In this document: piece by piece, positions 39,121-45,597 of the stretch | How the letters are laid out: each line of letters begins with the position of its first letter | Position numbering within the stretch: the first letter of the stretch is position 1 | IMG/VR virus record: IMGVR_UViG_3300025141_000126 | Span: 1 to 54,264 of that record | Origin: a virus | Length of the DNA: 54,264 nucleotides | Reading direction: 5' to 3' (one strand) | Made by a program: the position numbers and the translations under genes | Notes under the pieces: model-generated | The model's input: the letters and a program-made list of their open reading frames with translations, nothing else | What the model was told of the DNA's origin: nothing | Databases searched by the model: none

Positions 39121-39289
39121 TACCAGCCACAAGATCACCGCCGCCACCAATATATGCTTCCATGGCATCGACTTCACCCCACTCATGCTCGCTAGCATTG
39201 GTATCGTGCGAGGCAGTTGGTTCCGGCGTGACGAAGGTTCTGTTTGGAATGACGAGGTCATGGAGGATATATCATGGATAACACAGTGA
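39113..39289 (+). CDS. Small paralogue family, cluster G member 2 (58 aa)
   Basis: Read directly from the sequence: ATGGATGATACC at 39113. MDDTSHKITAATNI start, EGSVWNDEVMEDI core near the C-terminus. Overlaps both neighbours. Function unknown. Confidence 0.78.
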   Translation: MDDTSHKITAATNICFHGIDFTPLMLASIGIVRGSWFRRDEGSVWNDEVMEDISWITQ

Positions 39290-39459
39290 CGTTGATTGAG
39301 GTCGCGGTGGACGTGCCCTGCGTCGGAGGAAATACGCTAGCTGCTTCTTATGTTCGACAGCACGTTGCCAGTGAACTGCATTCCCCTGCATTCTTCGCTA
39401 TTGATGGAATGCTAGACCCCGAACTCACAGTAGACTGGGAGATAACACGGTGTCTGTAA
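39274..39459 (+). CDS. Small paralogue family, cluster G member 3 (61 aa)
   Basis: Ribosome site GGAGG, then ATGGATAACAC. MDNTVTLIEVAVDVPCVGG fits M-D-N-T-x3-IE; the W is near the end (VDWEI). Overlaps both neighbours. Function unknown. Confidence 0.75.
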   Translation: MDNTVTLIEVAVDVPCVGGNTLAASYVRQHVASELHSPAFFAIDGMLDPELTVDWEITRCL

Positions 39460-39656
39460 TTCACGAAATAGAGCGTACCTGCGGCGTATTCCTGCTGTAC
39501 AATCGCTGTCCACGGATCAAAGAAGCATTTGTTGAAGTCTGGGGAGCAGTGGATAACGACATGGACTTCCAAGTGATCGTCGGGGATCGGTTCATGGGGG
39601 GCATTTGCGCAAAGGTTGGTGAAACAGTAGAACACATAGGAGAAGACAATGGATAG
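39450..39656 (+). CDS. Small paralogue family, cluster G member 4 (68 aa, GTG start)
   Basis: GTG after GGGAGATAACAC. MSVIHEIERTCGVFLL, then FVEVWGAVDND core. Ends ...GEDNG, with the stop nested in ATGGATAG. Function unknown. Confidence 0.75.
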   Translation: MSVIHEIERTCGVFLLYNRCPRIKEAFVEVWGAVDNDMDFQVIVGDRFMGGICAKVGETVEHIGEDNG

Positions 39657-39870
39657 AGGAATCAGCCTTGATATCGAACGGGCGACCCTAGACAGAACTC
39701 GACTGGCACTCTTGGACGACCTGTCCGCTGCCATCGCTGTGGATGTGCATTTTCAGATCCCTCCCAACTTCTCCACTACATCGGATGTGATCGACTTGCG
39801 AGAGACTGTTGACGACGCGATATATTTCACGCTTGACAGTAACGACGGCAGCGGTACAATAAAGCTGTGA
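39649..39870 (+). CDS. Small paralogue family, cluster G member 5 (73 aa)
   Basis: AGGAGAAGACA then ATGGATAGAGG. MDRGISLDIERATLDRTRL and a second VDDAIYFTL motif; it lacks a W. A promoter overlaps its 3' end. Function unknown. Confidence 0.68.
   Translation: MDRGISLDIERATLDRTRLALLDDLSAAIAVDVHFQIPPNFSTTSDVIDLRETVDDAIYFTLDSNDGSGTIKL
39833..39860 (+). promoter_or_regulatory. sigma70-type promoter
   Basis: TTGACA at 39833-39838, 16-base spacer, TACAAT at 39855-39860, inside the end of cluster G and 140 bases before the gene at 40000. Confidence 0.7.
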
Positions 39871-39999
39871 CTGTCACGGTCACACGATGGGTAGGCGGAG
39901 GTGGAGGACTTGTTGTCCTATGTGCTGTACCGCGAATTAGTTCCTCATGGCTGCACACCACCTTTGCCGTTTTTATACACCAAACCACCAAGGGTCACT

Positions 40000-40326
40000 A
40001 TGAACCACACCGACAAAGCAATCGAACTTCTCACCATCGCACAAAGCAGTGCCCAAGCATCCAACGCCGCTCTGGTCACAGCCACTGCTGCACAGACACA
40101 TGCACTGCTCGCTATCGCGGAAGCTGTCACCAAGTCAGGTGCTTGCCAGTTCCCCGAGATTAAGCTAGGGTCTGTCACGGAGGCCGCTGCGTTTACATCC
40201 CCACCGCTTCCACCACCCTCAACCACAGAAGGCCTAGGTGAAGCTGCGAAGGACTTCACTCAAGCACGCAAGCCTCGACTCAAGAGAAAGAAGAAAGATG
40301 ATCGAAACGGTAATGGACTTCAGTGA
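40000..40326 (+). CDS. Hypothetical Ala-rich protein, 108 aa
   Basis: ATG at 40000 after AAGGG. An Ala/Gln/Thr-rich helix (LLTIAQSSAQASNAALVT) resembles a coiled coil; it then has a Pro-rich linker and a strongly basic tail (KPRLKRKKKDDRNG). Could bind nucleic acid through the tail. Not recognised. Confidence 0.65.
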   Translation: MNHTDKAIELLTIAQSSAQASNAALVTATAAQTHALLAIAEAVTKSGACQFPEIKLGSVTEAAAFTSPPLPPPSTTEGLGEAAKDFTQARKPRLKRKKKDDRNGNGLQ

Positions 40327-40399
40327 CTACTATCGTGATTCGTTTTTACCCCTAGGAGTGTTATTTATCGTGTTGTTCATGCTGTTCGACACATGCTAA
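40298..40399 (+). CDS. Small membrane protein, 33 aa
   Basis: ATG at 40298 overlaps the end of the previous gene. Residues about 17-31 (LPLGVLFIVLFMLFD) form a single membrane helix after an acidic, aromatic N-terminus. A weak purine-rich site precedes the start. Real but minor if expressed. Confidence 0.45.
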   Translation: MIETVMDFSDYYRDSFLPLGVLFIVLFMLFDTC

Positions 40400-40540
40400 A
40401 TCATCTCCTGCGTGGTCTTCCTCCAGGGCCACGCACCCCCGGCGCTGTGCCTCACTCCCATGGCGTCGGGTTTATTTCATCCTCCCGGTGCGGCTTGGCG
40501 ATGATAGGGCGTCAGGTCGTGCCGGTTTTCATATATTTAC

Positions 40541-40569
40541 TTGACCTTTGACTGACCGGGGTATACGAT
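40541..40569 (+). promoter_or_regulatory. sigma70-type promoter whose -10 overlaps a start codon
   Basis: TTGACC at 40541-40546, 17-base spacer, TACGAT at 40564-40569. The AT of the -10 box is also the start of the ATG at 40568, so a transcript from here would begin inside that gene. It may serve genes from 40738 onward. Confidence 0.5.
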
Positions 40570-40750
40570 GGATGAAGCAGCAGAGAGGATTGTTGGCATC
40601 GGCGGGTTCCTTGGCGGCATATGCTCAGACATGAGCGCGGCACTCGGCAAGATTCAGGTTAACTCGCCTCACGACCTTCTCTACACAGACGTTGACGACA
40701 TACACATGGCAGTATACACGGACGTTTGGAAAGACATATGGATATTCTAG
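40568..40750 (+). CDS. Small paralogue family member (60 aa)
   Basis: ATGGATGAAGC start as in cluster B member 3. MDEAAERIVGIGGFLGGI; DVWKDIWIF at the end carries the V-W core. No ribosome site other than GGGG is visible. Function unknown. Confidence 0.65.
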   Translation: MDEAAERIVGIGGFLGGICSDMSAALGKIQVNSPHDLLYTDVDDIHMAVYTDVWKDIWIF

Positions 40751-41010
40751 ACCGCCTTCGCGACTTAACCGGCACGCCACTGCTCAACGACTGTTTCAAA
40801 GAAATACAGGACTTGCGGCATCGGTTGGCTGAGGCGAGATCAGTTGCCACGAGAAGGCGAAACAAGAACGCATTGCTGACCAACGAGATCGCAGTGCTCA
40901 AGAGTAGGTTGGGCGAAGACAAGCCAACTGTCGTGTGCAGGGAAGTGCGTGGAACCATCCGCTATCATCAAGGACAAGACGATGACAACAGACCTCAGAG
41001 TGACAATTGA
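40738..41010 (+). CDS. Coiled-coil protein, 90 aa
   Basis: ATG at 40738 overlaps the previous stop. LRDLTGTPLLNDCFKEIQDL then a long Arg/Glu/Leu helix. It shares heptad character with the next gene, so the pair may assemble together. Confidence 0.65.
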   Translation: MDILDRLRDLTGTPLLNDCFKEIQDLRHRLAEARSVATRRRNKNALLTNEIAVLKSRLGEDKPTVVCREVRGTIRYHQGQDDDNRPQSDN

Positions 41011-41170
41011 GAACCTCCGTGTTGAGAGAGACGACTGCTCGGAGATGATCAAGATACAAGAACACAAGATTGCGGAACTGGAAGAGTACCGGGCGAGGGA
41101 CACCGCCTACATCAGCTTCCTTGTGGACAAGCTGGCGCGGATGCGTAATATCCTGAACGAAACTAGCTGA
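40982..41170 (+). CDS. Coiled-coil protein, 62 aa
   Basis: AAGGACAAGACG before the ATG. LRVTIENLRVERDDCSEMI and KIAELEEYRARD are continuous heptads. Probably a dimer or a partner of the preceding protein. Unknown role. Confidence 0.68.
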   Translation: MTTDLRVTIENLRVERDDCSEMIKIQEHKIAELEEYRARDTAYISFLVDKLARMRNILNETS

Positions 41171-41234
41171 TCGGGGTGCATGGGGGCTCGGTGGCCCTCG
41201 CAGTTCTCGTGCATCCTGGTTTTAGGAGTGACCT

Positions 41235-41399
41235 ATGAATAAATGGCGACTCAATCCGCTTGACATGGCAGAGTACGATGAGACCTGCCGTCTAGAAGAA
41301 CTGGCTGCAGCTGAAGAAGATCGCGTTGCTCGATTTAGCGTAGCGACCGATGCTGAGAACAAAGCTCTAGAGGAGGGGCTGAGTGATGACAGCGACTAA
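41235..41399 (+). CDS. Small acidic protein, 54 aa
   Basis: TAGGAGTGACCT ribosome-site cassette, then MNKWRLNPLDMAEYDETCRL and an acidic helix ending GLSDDSD. Read from the sequence; too short for a confident family assignment. Overlaps the next gene by 14 bases. Confidence 0.65.
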   Translation: MNKWRLNPLDMAEYDETCRLEELAAAEEDRVARFSVATDAENKALEEGLSDDSD

Positions 41400-41613
41400 G
41401 ATCACAGCACCGTCGAATCTCCCGTGGTTCGGCATAGCCCGCGACACACACAAAGCGATGAGTGCGTGTATAGACCACAATGTCCGTGACAGGGTTTGGA
41501 GTGGTGTGCTACGACGTGTCGATCGGCAAAACCTCGGGATGTCTTGGATTACGCACCCACAAGTAATAAGGGAGGTGGTCAGTGAATTTTCTACAAAGCA
41601 TGTGTCTGAATAG
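41386..41613 (+). CDS. Small paralogue family member (75 aa)
   Basis: ATG at 41386 after GAGGAGGGG. DTHKAMSACIDHNVRDRVW then SGVLRRV shows the DT-x4 and VW-x-x-V pattern, displaced by an N-terminal extension. Overlaps the methyltransferase start by 32 bases. Function unknown. Confidence 0.68.
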   Translation: MTATKITAPSNLPWFGIARDTHKAMSACIDHNVRDRVWSGVLRRVDRQNLGMSWITHPQVIREVVSEFSTKHVSE

Positions 41614-42382
41614 GCACAGCACCGACGTGAAGGCGATGGTGATGTCCGTTGGGGTTGTTCGTCGCGCAGTGAACAACGTCAACTACGACATCAAAACCAA
41701 CGGCGAGGCGTTGGTTATCGACGTTGCCCTGGACCATCTGTCTGGTCCCTTCTTTGATGTCGGTGCGTTCCATGGTGACTGGGGCAGTATCCCCACTGCC
41801 AAAGGTCGCCTGACGTACATGTTTGAGGCTTCCCCAGAGAACTACGATACCTTGGTACATAGCGTACTCCATGAGAACTGCGTGACACACAACGTCGTAG
41901 TCGGAGAGCGTACTCACTCCAAGGTGAACTTCTATCACGTCGAGGATAAGCCGCATACCAGTTCACGCTACGGGATGTTCCTTGACAAGCACATCCCTGG
42001 TTCCAAGAAGTCGCATCACATCCTACCGATGATTACCGGCGACGTGTTCTGCGAGGGTGAGCAGATCCCAGAGATCGGACTGTTGAAGATCGACGTTGAG
42101 GGTGGAGAGATGCCAGTCATCCGTGGATTCAACACGATGCTCTCGACCGGCAATATTGGTGCCATCCAGTTCGAGTACGGCTTGGTCAATATCGAGGCAC
42201 GGACATTCCTGAAGGACTTTTATGACTATCTCACTCCAAGGGGTTTTCTAATCGGCAAGGTCTTTCCAGACGGGGTGGAATTCAAGGCATATGCGTACGA
42301 GGATGAGGACTTCCTTGGCCCTAACTACCTCGCCGTACACAACTCACAGACCGCATTCCTTAACGCTGTGAGGGTAGGATGA
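41582..42382 (+). CDS. FkbM-family methyltransferase
   Basis: 266 aa from GTG after GGAGGTGG. FFDVGAFHGDWG (57-68) is the SAM-binding motif I, and LLKIDVEGGEMPVIRGF (about 165-181) is the FkbM hallmark. FkbM enzymes put methyl groups on hydroxyls of sugars or small molecules. With a glycosyltransferase in the structural module, one possible target is a capsid or surface glycan, but this is only inference. Confidence 0.85.
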   Translation: MNFLQSMCLNRHSTDVKAMVMSVGVVRRAVNNVNYDIKTNGEALVIDVALDHLSGPFFDVGAFHGDWGSIPTAKGRLTYMFEASPENYDTLVHSVLHENCVTHNVVVGERTHSKVNFYHVEDKPHTSSRYGMFLDKHIPGSKKSHHILPMITGDVFCEGEQIPEIGLLKIDVEGGEMPVIRGFNTMLSTGNIGAIQFEYGLVNIEARTFLKDFYDYLTPRGFLIGKVFPDGVEFKAYAYEDEDFLGPNYLAVHNSQTAFLNAVRVG

Positions 42383-42579
42383 AAGACAATGAGGTATACA
42401 TGGCGTTAGCAAAGCCGTACATCAACTGCATCGATGGAATTCAAGAGGCGTACTCAGGTGAGGTTGTGAATCTCGCCACACGCGAACTCTGGGACACCGC
42501 TGACTTCAGGTGCCGCGCTGCAGTCGAACAGGGTATATTCATTGACACTAGAGTAGGATATCCTTACGACCGATGGTAG
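42379..42579 (+). CDS. Small paralogue family, cluster H member 1 (66 aa)
   Basis: ATGA overlap with FkbM. MKDNEVYMALAKPYIN, then RELWDTADF as core. Its TGG-TAG end is overlapped by the next ATGGTAG. Function unknown. Confidence 0.68.
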   Translation: MKDNEVYMALAKPYINCIDGIQEAYSGEVVNLATRELWDTADFRCRAAVEQGIFIDTRVGYPYDRW

Positions 42580-42749
42580 CTGACACAACCACCACTGATA
42601 TAGCAAAAGCGATAGAGTCATTCGGCAACGCACCCTGGAATAGCCCGGAACTCTGGGCGAAGTGCGAGCCGCTGTACTTCGACGACGCCGGTAGGTTAGA
42701 CACCGCAACAGCTGTCATGCAACAAGCGTGGGACCATCGTGATACATAA
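42573..42749 (+). CDS. Small paralogue family, cluster H member 2 (58 aa)
   Basis: Read directly from the sequence: ATG at 42573. MVADTTTTDIAKAIESFG, then NSPELWAKCEPLY. A second W lies near the C-terminus (QQAWDHRDT). Overlaps both neighbours. Function unknown. Confidence 0.7.
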   Translation: MVADTTTTDIAKAIESFGNAPWNSPELWAKCEPLYFDDAGRLDTATAVMQQAWDHRDT

Positions 42750-42939
42750 CGAGATCGAAAACGCCACAAAGGACTTGGCTGTCAAGGAACTGCAGCGCTG
42801 TTGCAGCGGCGGTCTGGATTCGCTACCCATGAAGTACTGGATACAAAACGACCACAGCGCAGGGAGTAGGCTGAGAATATTTTGGGCTGTAGTACACACA
42901 ATTAACCGGGAGATGAGTGAACATGACTACACGACGTAA
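42739..42939 (+). CDS. Small paralogue family, cluster H member 3 (66 aa, GTG start)
   Basis: GTG overlaps the previous gene. VIHNEIENATKDLAVKEL, MKYWIQNDH and a C-terminal FWAVVHTI. Overlaps the Tat-signal gene by 17 bases. Function unknown. Confidence 0.7.
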   Translation: MIHNEIENATKDLAVKELQRCCSGGLDSLPMKYWIQNDHSAGSRLRIFWAVVHTINREMSEHDYTT

Positions 42940-43342
42940 CTTCTTGAAGGTCATCACGGCGGCTGCAATCGCCCCGACAATGCCATTGGCTGTTATCCCT
43001 GCGAAGGAGTACTCCACCATATATGGGGTGAGTCTCTTCCAATCAACGGGGGTTTCACACTTCACGGCAAAGGGTATACTGAAGCACCTAGATGGCACGA
43101 TCACATTGAAGAACGAAACAGATCAAGAGATCAAGAGAGGAAGCCTCGTCTACCTCACAAAGATCCAGGCCGGAAAGGAGAAGGCGTGGCTTGACACCGC
43201 ATCGTACATGCGAGGTGGCGATGAATCGGAGTGGGATATGCCCGACGACGAAGCAACATCATCAGAGCAGTCGCTGGTGCAGAAGACACGCAAGATACAC
43301 GAAGAACTGGCACACAACAAAGCAATGGGCTATCGTTCATGA
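42923..43342 (+). CDS. Tat-exported protein, 139 aa
   Basis: MTTRRNFLKVITAAAIAPTM matches the twin-arginine consensus (S/T)RRxFLK followed by a moderate hydrophobic stretch, so the protein is probably exported folded. GGGAGATGAGTG is the ribosome site. The mature part is beta-type (GILKHLDGTITLKNETDQE) with an acidic C-terminus. Phage-encoded Tat substrates are unusual. No domain recognised. Confidence 0.72.
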   Translation: MTTRRNFLKVITAAAIAPTMPLAVIPAKEYSTIYGVSLFQSTGVSHFTAKGILKHLDGTITLKNETDQEIKRGSLVYLTKIQAGKEKAWLDTASYMRGGDESEWDMPDDEATSSEQSLVQKTRKIHEELAHNKAMGYRS

Positions 43343-43539
43343 GAAGCGACAACACTACGGCACTGGTATCGTGTCAATGCGACATTGTCATCGACACACT
43401 ATCATGCGACGACATTGTGTCCAACGAGGTCTGGGCAGTGGTCAACAACCGTTTATTCAACCCTGTTGCTGCTACATTAGCACAATTTTACCCCCCTGTT
43501 ATCACGGAGATCGACGAATGTCTAGTTTCAATCGAGTAG
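43339..43539 (+). CDS. Small paralogue family, cluster H member 4 (66 aa)
   Basis: ATGA overlap. MRSDNTTALVSCQCDIVID, then SNEVWAVVNNRL, a full core. Ends 22 bases inside the SSB gene. Function unknown. Confidence 0.75.
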   Translation: MRSDNTTALVSCQCDIVIDTLSCDDIVSNEVWAVVNNRLFNPVAATLAQFYPPVITEIDECLVSIE

Positions 43540-43886
43540 TTATTGTAGGTCATGTCACGCGAGACATCGACCTGAAGCACACGCAAAGCGGCACTGCCGT
43601 ATGTGATCTTGGCGTAGCTGTCAACGATCGCGTCAAGAAGAATGAGGTTTGGGTCGATGAGACCACGTTTGTGGATTGCACGGTCTGGGGTCGCAACGCT
43701 GAGACCTCTGCACAGTTCCTGCGGAAGGGTTCACAGGTCTTGGTCGAAGGTCGGCTGAAGATGGACGAATGGGAAACGGACGGTCAGAAGCGATCGAAAA
43801 TGCGCGTATCCGCTGATCGGGTTGTTTTTCTCGGAAGTAAGTCTGATGCCCCAGCAGAGGATGCTCCCGCTGATCTTGCTTGGTAA
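43518..43886 (+). CDS. ssb: Single-stranded DNA-binding protein
   Basis: 122 aa after CGGAG. MSSFNRVVIVGHVTRDIDL start, CDLGVAVND, TFVDCTVWGRNAETSAQFL, KGSQVLVEGRL and a DADRVVFLG-type end: a complete bacterial-type OB fold. The C-terminus is short (PAEDAPADLAW) and lacks the acidic DDDIPF-type peptide. It protects single strands in replication and recombination with ERF. Confidence 0.93.
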   Translation: MSSFNRVVIVGHVTRDIDLKHTQSGTAVCDLGVAVNDRVKKNEVWVDETTFVDCTVWGRNAETSAQFLRKGSQVLVEGRLKMDEWETDGQKRSKMRVSADRVVFLGSKSDAPAEDAPADLAW

Positions 43887-43893
43887 CCTCGTC

Positions 43894-43931
43894 TACCCCT
43901 GCCGAGCATGAGGCTTAGTGGGGGTATTTTT
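43894..43931 (+). terminator. Rho-independent terminator after ssb
   Basis: TACCCC (43894-43899) pairs with GGGGTA (43921-43926), with internal GCC/GGC support, followed by a T5 run. Confidence 0.65.
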
Positions 43932-43944
43932 ATGGAGATACGAC

Positions 43945-44115
43945 ATGGATAACACGAAAGAACTGATTCACGCCCCCTTCGTGCAGTTGCTGTTTGGGAT
44001 GCCGCTTGGGGTTCACCCAGATCATATCGAACGCCGCCCCCACGACGCTGTTGACCATGAGTTATTCACTATGCTCGAAGGGGGTCCGATATGGATGACA
44101 CAAGAGACCTCATAG
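43945..44115 (+). CDS. Small paralogue family, cluster I member 1 (56 aa)
   Basis: ATGGAGATACGAC before ATGGATAACAC. MDNTKELIHAPFVQLL start with M-D-N-T-x3-I; a DHELF and an IWMTQ end replace the core. Overlaps the next gene by 25 bases. Function unknown. Confidence 0.72.
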   Translation: MDNTKELIHAPFVQLLFGMPLGVHPDHIERRPHDAVDHELFTMLEGGPIWMTQETS

Positions 44116-44321
44116 AGAAGCTAATGCACTCCGACATTGATGACGCCACTGAGCAACTCCCGATGCGCGTCTGGTGTCCGGTCTGGGGGCATATGTGCGG
44201 GTTTCGGTCGATGCAGGATGGCGGTACACCTACCCTAGGAATAAGGTCCGACATGGATGTTGCGGCCCAGGCACACGTACGCAGCAAGACTTTCTCCCTC
44301 CGGTATGGGGGTATCGACTAG
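44091..44321 (+). CDS. Small paralogue family, cluster I member 2 (76 aa)
   Basis: ATGGATGACAC start. MDDTRDLIEKLMHSDIDDAT and PMRVWCPVWGHM give a full signature. The N-terminus resembles 38935 (MDDTRD). Last small gene before the structural module. Function unknown. Confidence 0.78.
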   Translation: MDDTRDLIEKLMHSDIDDATEQLPMRVWCPVWGHMCGFRSMQDGGTPTLGIRSDMDVAAQAHVRSKTFSLRYGGID

Positions 44322-44371
44322 TATATATGGGGAAAACATAGGCGTAAATAGAATCTAAGTCCTTAAGAAGC

Positions 44372-44411
44372 GTAATTCCTTGTGAGCACTCCCCCGTTCA
44401 CAAGGAATTAC
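44372..44411 (+). promoter_or_regulatory. Perfect 14-bp hairpin that buries the scaffold ribosome site
   Basis: GTAATTCCTTGTGA (44372-44385) pairs perfectly with TCACAAGGAATTAC (44398-44411) over a 12-base loop. The ribosome site AAGGA (44402-44406) is inside the 3' arm, and the ATG starts two bases after the stem (44413). Folding would block translation of the scaffold gene. Confidence 0.8.
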
Positions 44412-44412
44412 A

Positions 44413-45585
44413 ATGACAGAAGAACAACCCCAAGACACCCCACTCGTCGATGAGGTCGAGGACAGGCCCCTAGAGTCGCTATCTGATGACGACTTCCCTG
44501 ATCCCGAACCTCCAGCCGCAGACCCACCCTCCGGCGAATCTGAACCGGAAGATCCTTCTGATATTCCCCCTGATGCCGATCCGGCAGTTGACGATACCCC
44601 TGCATTTGAGTTTCACGACCAAGTGGCAGCGATGGGTATCCAGGGCGTTAACGCTGACAATGCTGGGCAAATGCTCCTAGAGCAGTACCAGTACAACCTT
44701 CAGAATCAGCAGCAGCAGAACGCTCAAATGGCCTCGACTTATGATCAGGCCAATCAATACAACCAACTCCGGTCTGACCCCGAGTATCAGAAGTGGGTTG
44801 AATCGCGGAACCAACCGCAGAACGCTGAACCAGAAGCACCAGCTCATGAGTCGTGGTTCAATGCACCCCCTAAGCCAGACTACAAGAAGCTAGGGCAATA
44901 CGCTGAACTAGACGACGCAGGCAATACTGTCTGGAAGGTCGATCCGGTTACTAACCAGTATCTCGCCCCGCAAGACTTTCGTGACCAAGCAATTAACTAC
45001 GCGAACTACCGCGATGCGTGGGCGCAGCGATGGAATGAGGCACCTCATGAAGTCATGCAAGAGGTCATCAAGAATCAGGTCGTGCCAGAGATACAGGCAC
45101 AGATGCAGACGCAACAGGCGAACATCTCACAAAGGTATGAAGCAGAGCAGATCCTGCAAGAGAACTCATCTTGGCTGTTCGGCGTCAACCCCGCCACCGG
45201 GTATGAAGAACTGACCCCTGCCGGGCAAGCGTATCGAGAGATAACGACCAGCCTCCGCAGTCGAGACGTTCCCATCCGAGAGGCACATGGACTTGCACTC
45301 GCGCAGGTACAGCAGCAGTTCGCTCAACAGCAACAGCCCCAGGCTGCACCTCCTCAAGCTGCACCCCCTCAGACCCCTGCTGATCTAGCAGAAGCAAAGA
45401 AGAAACAACACCTCGCGGCTGGTGGTAATTACATCGCCAACCGTGATGGCACCGTCCCGCAGAACGGAACCGTAAATCCGGCACACCCGGACGTACTAGC
45501 TGAACCGACACTAGATATCACGCAATTCCTCGATAGTCAAGTTGACGGGGATGATTTTGTTAATCGCATGATGTCGTCACAATAA
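44413..45585 (+). CDS. Capsid scaffolding protein
   Basis: 390 aa. Acidic Asp/Glu/Pro-rich N-terminus (about 1-65), a Gln/Asn-rich middle and a Gln/Pro/Ala-rich region (about 300-335, FAQQQQPQAAPPQAAPPQ). Low-complexity, mostly helical and charged composition directly before the major capsid gene is typical of scaffold proteins that shape the procapsid and then leave. Translation is probably gated by the hairpin at 44372. Identity rests on composition and position. Confidence 0.72.
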   Translation: MTEEQPQDTPLVDEVEDRPLESLSDDDFPDPEPPAADPPSGESEPEDPSDIPPDADPAVDDTPAFEFHDQVAAMGIQGVNADNAGQMLLEQYQYNLQNQQQQNAQMASTYDQANQYNQLRSDPEYQKWVESRNQPQNAEPEAPAHESWFNAPPKPDYKKLGQYAELDDAGNTVWKVDPVTNQYLAPQDFRDQAINYANYRDAWAQRWNEAPHEVMQEVIKNQVVPEIQAQMQTQQANISQRYEAEQILQENSSWLFGVNPATGYEELTPAGQAYREITTSLRSRDVPIREAHGLALAQVQQQFAQQQQPQAAPPQAAPPQTPADLAEAKKKQHLAAGGNYIANRDGTVPQNGTVNPAHPDVLAEPTLDITQFLDSQVDGDDFVNRMMSSQ

Positions 45586-45597
45586 GGATCTCCTGTA

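Noticed and set aside
40409-40435. Hairpin TGCGTGG/CCACGCA as a terminator
   Set aside because: The 7-bp stem is real but is followed by CCCCCGG, not a T-run, so a terminator call is not supported.
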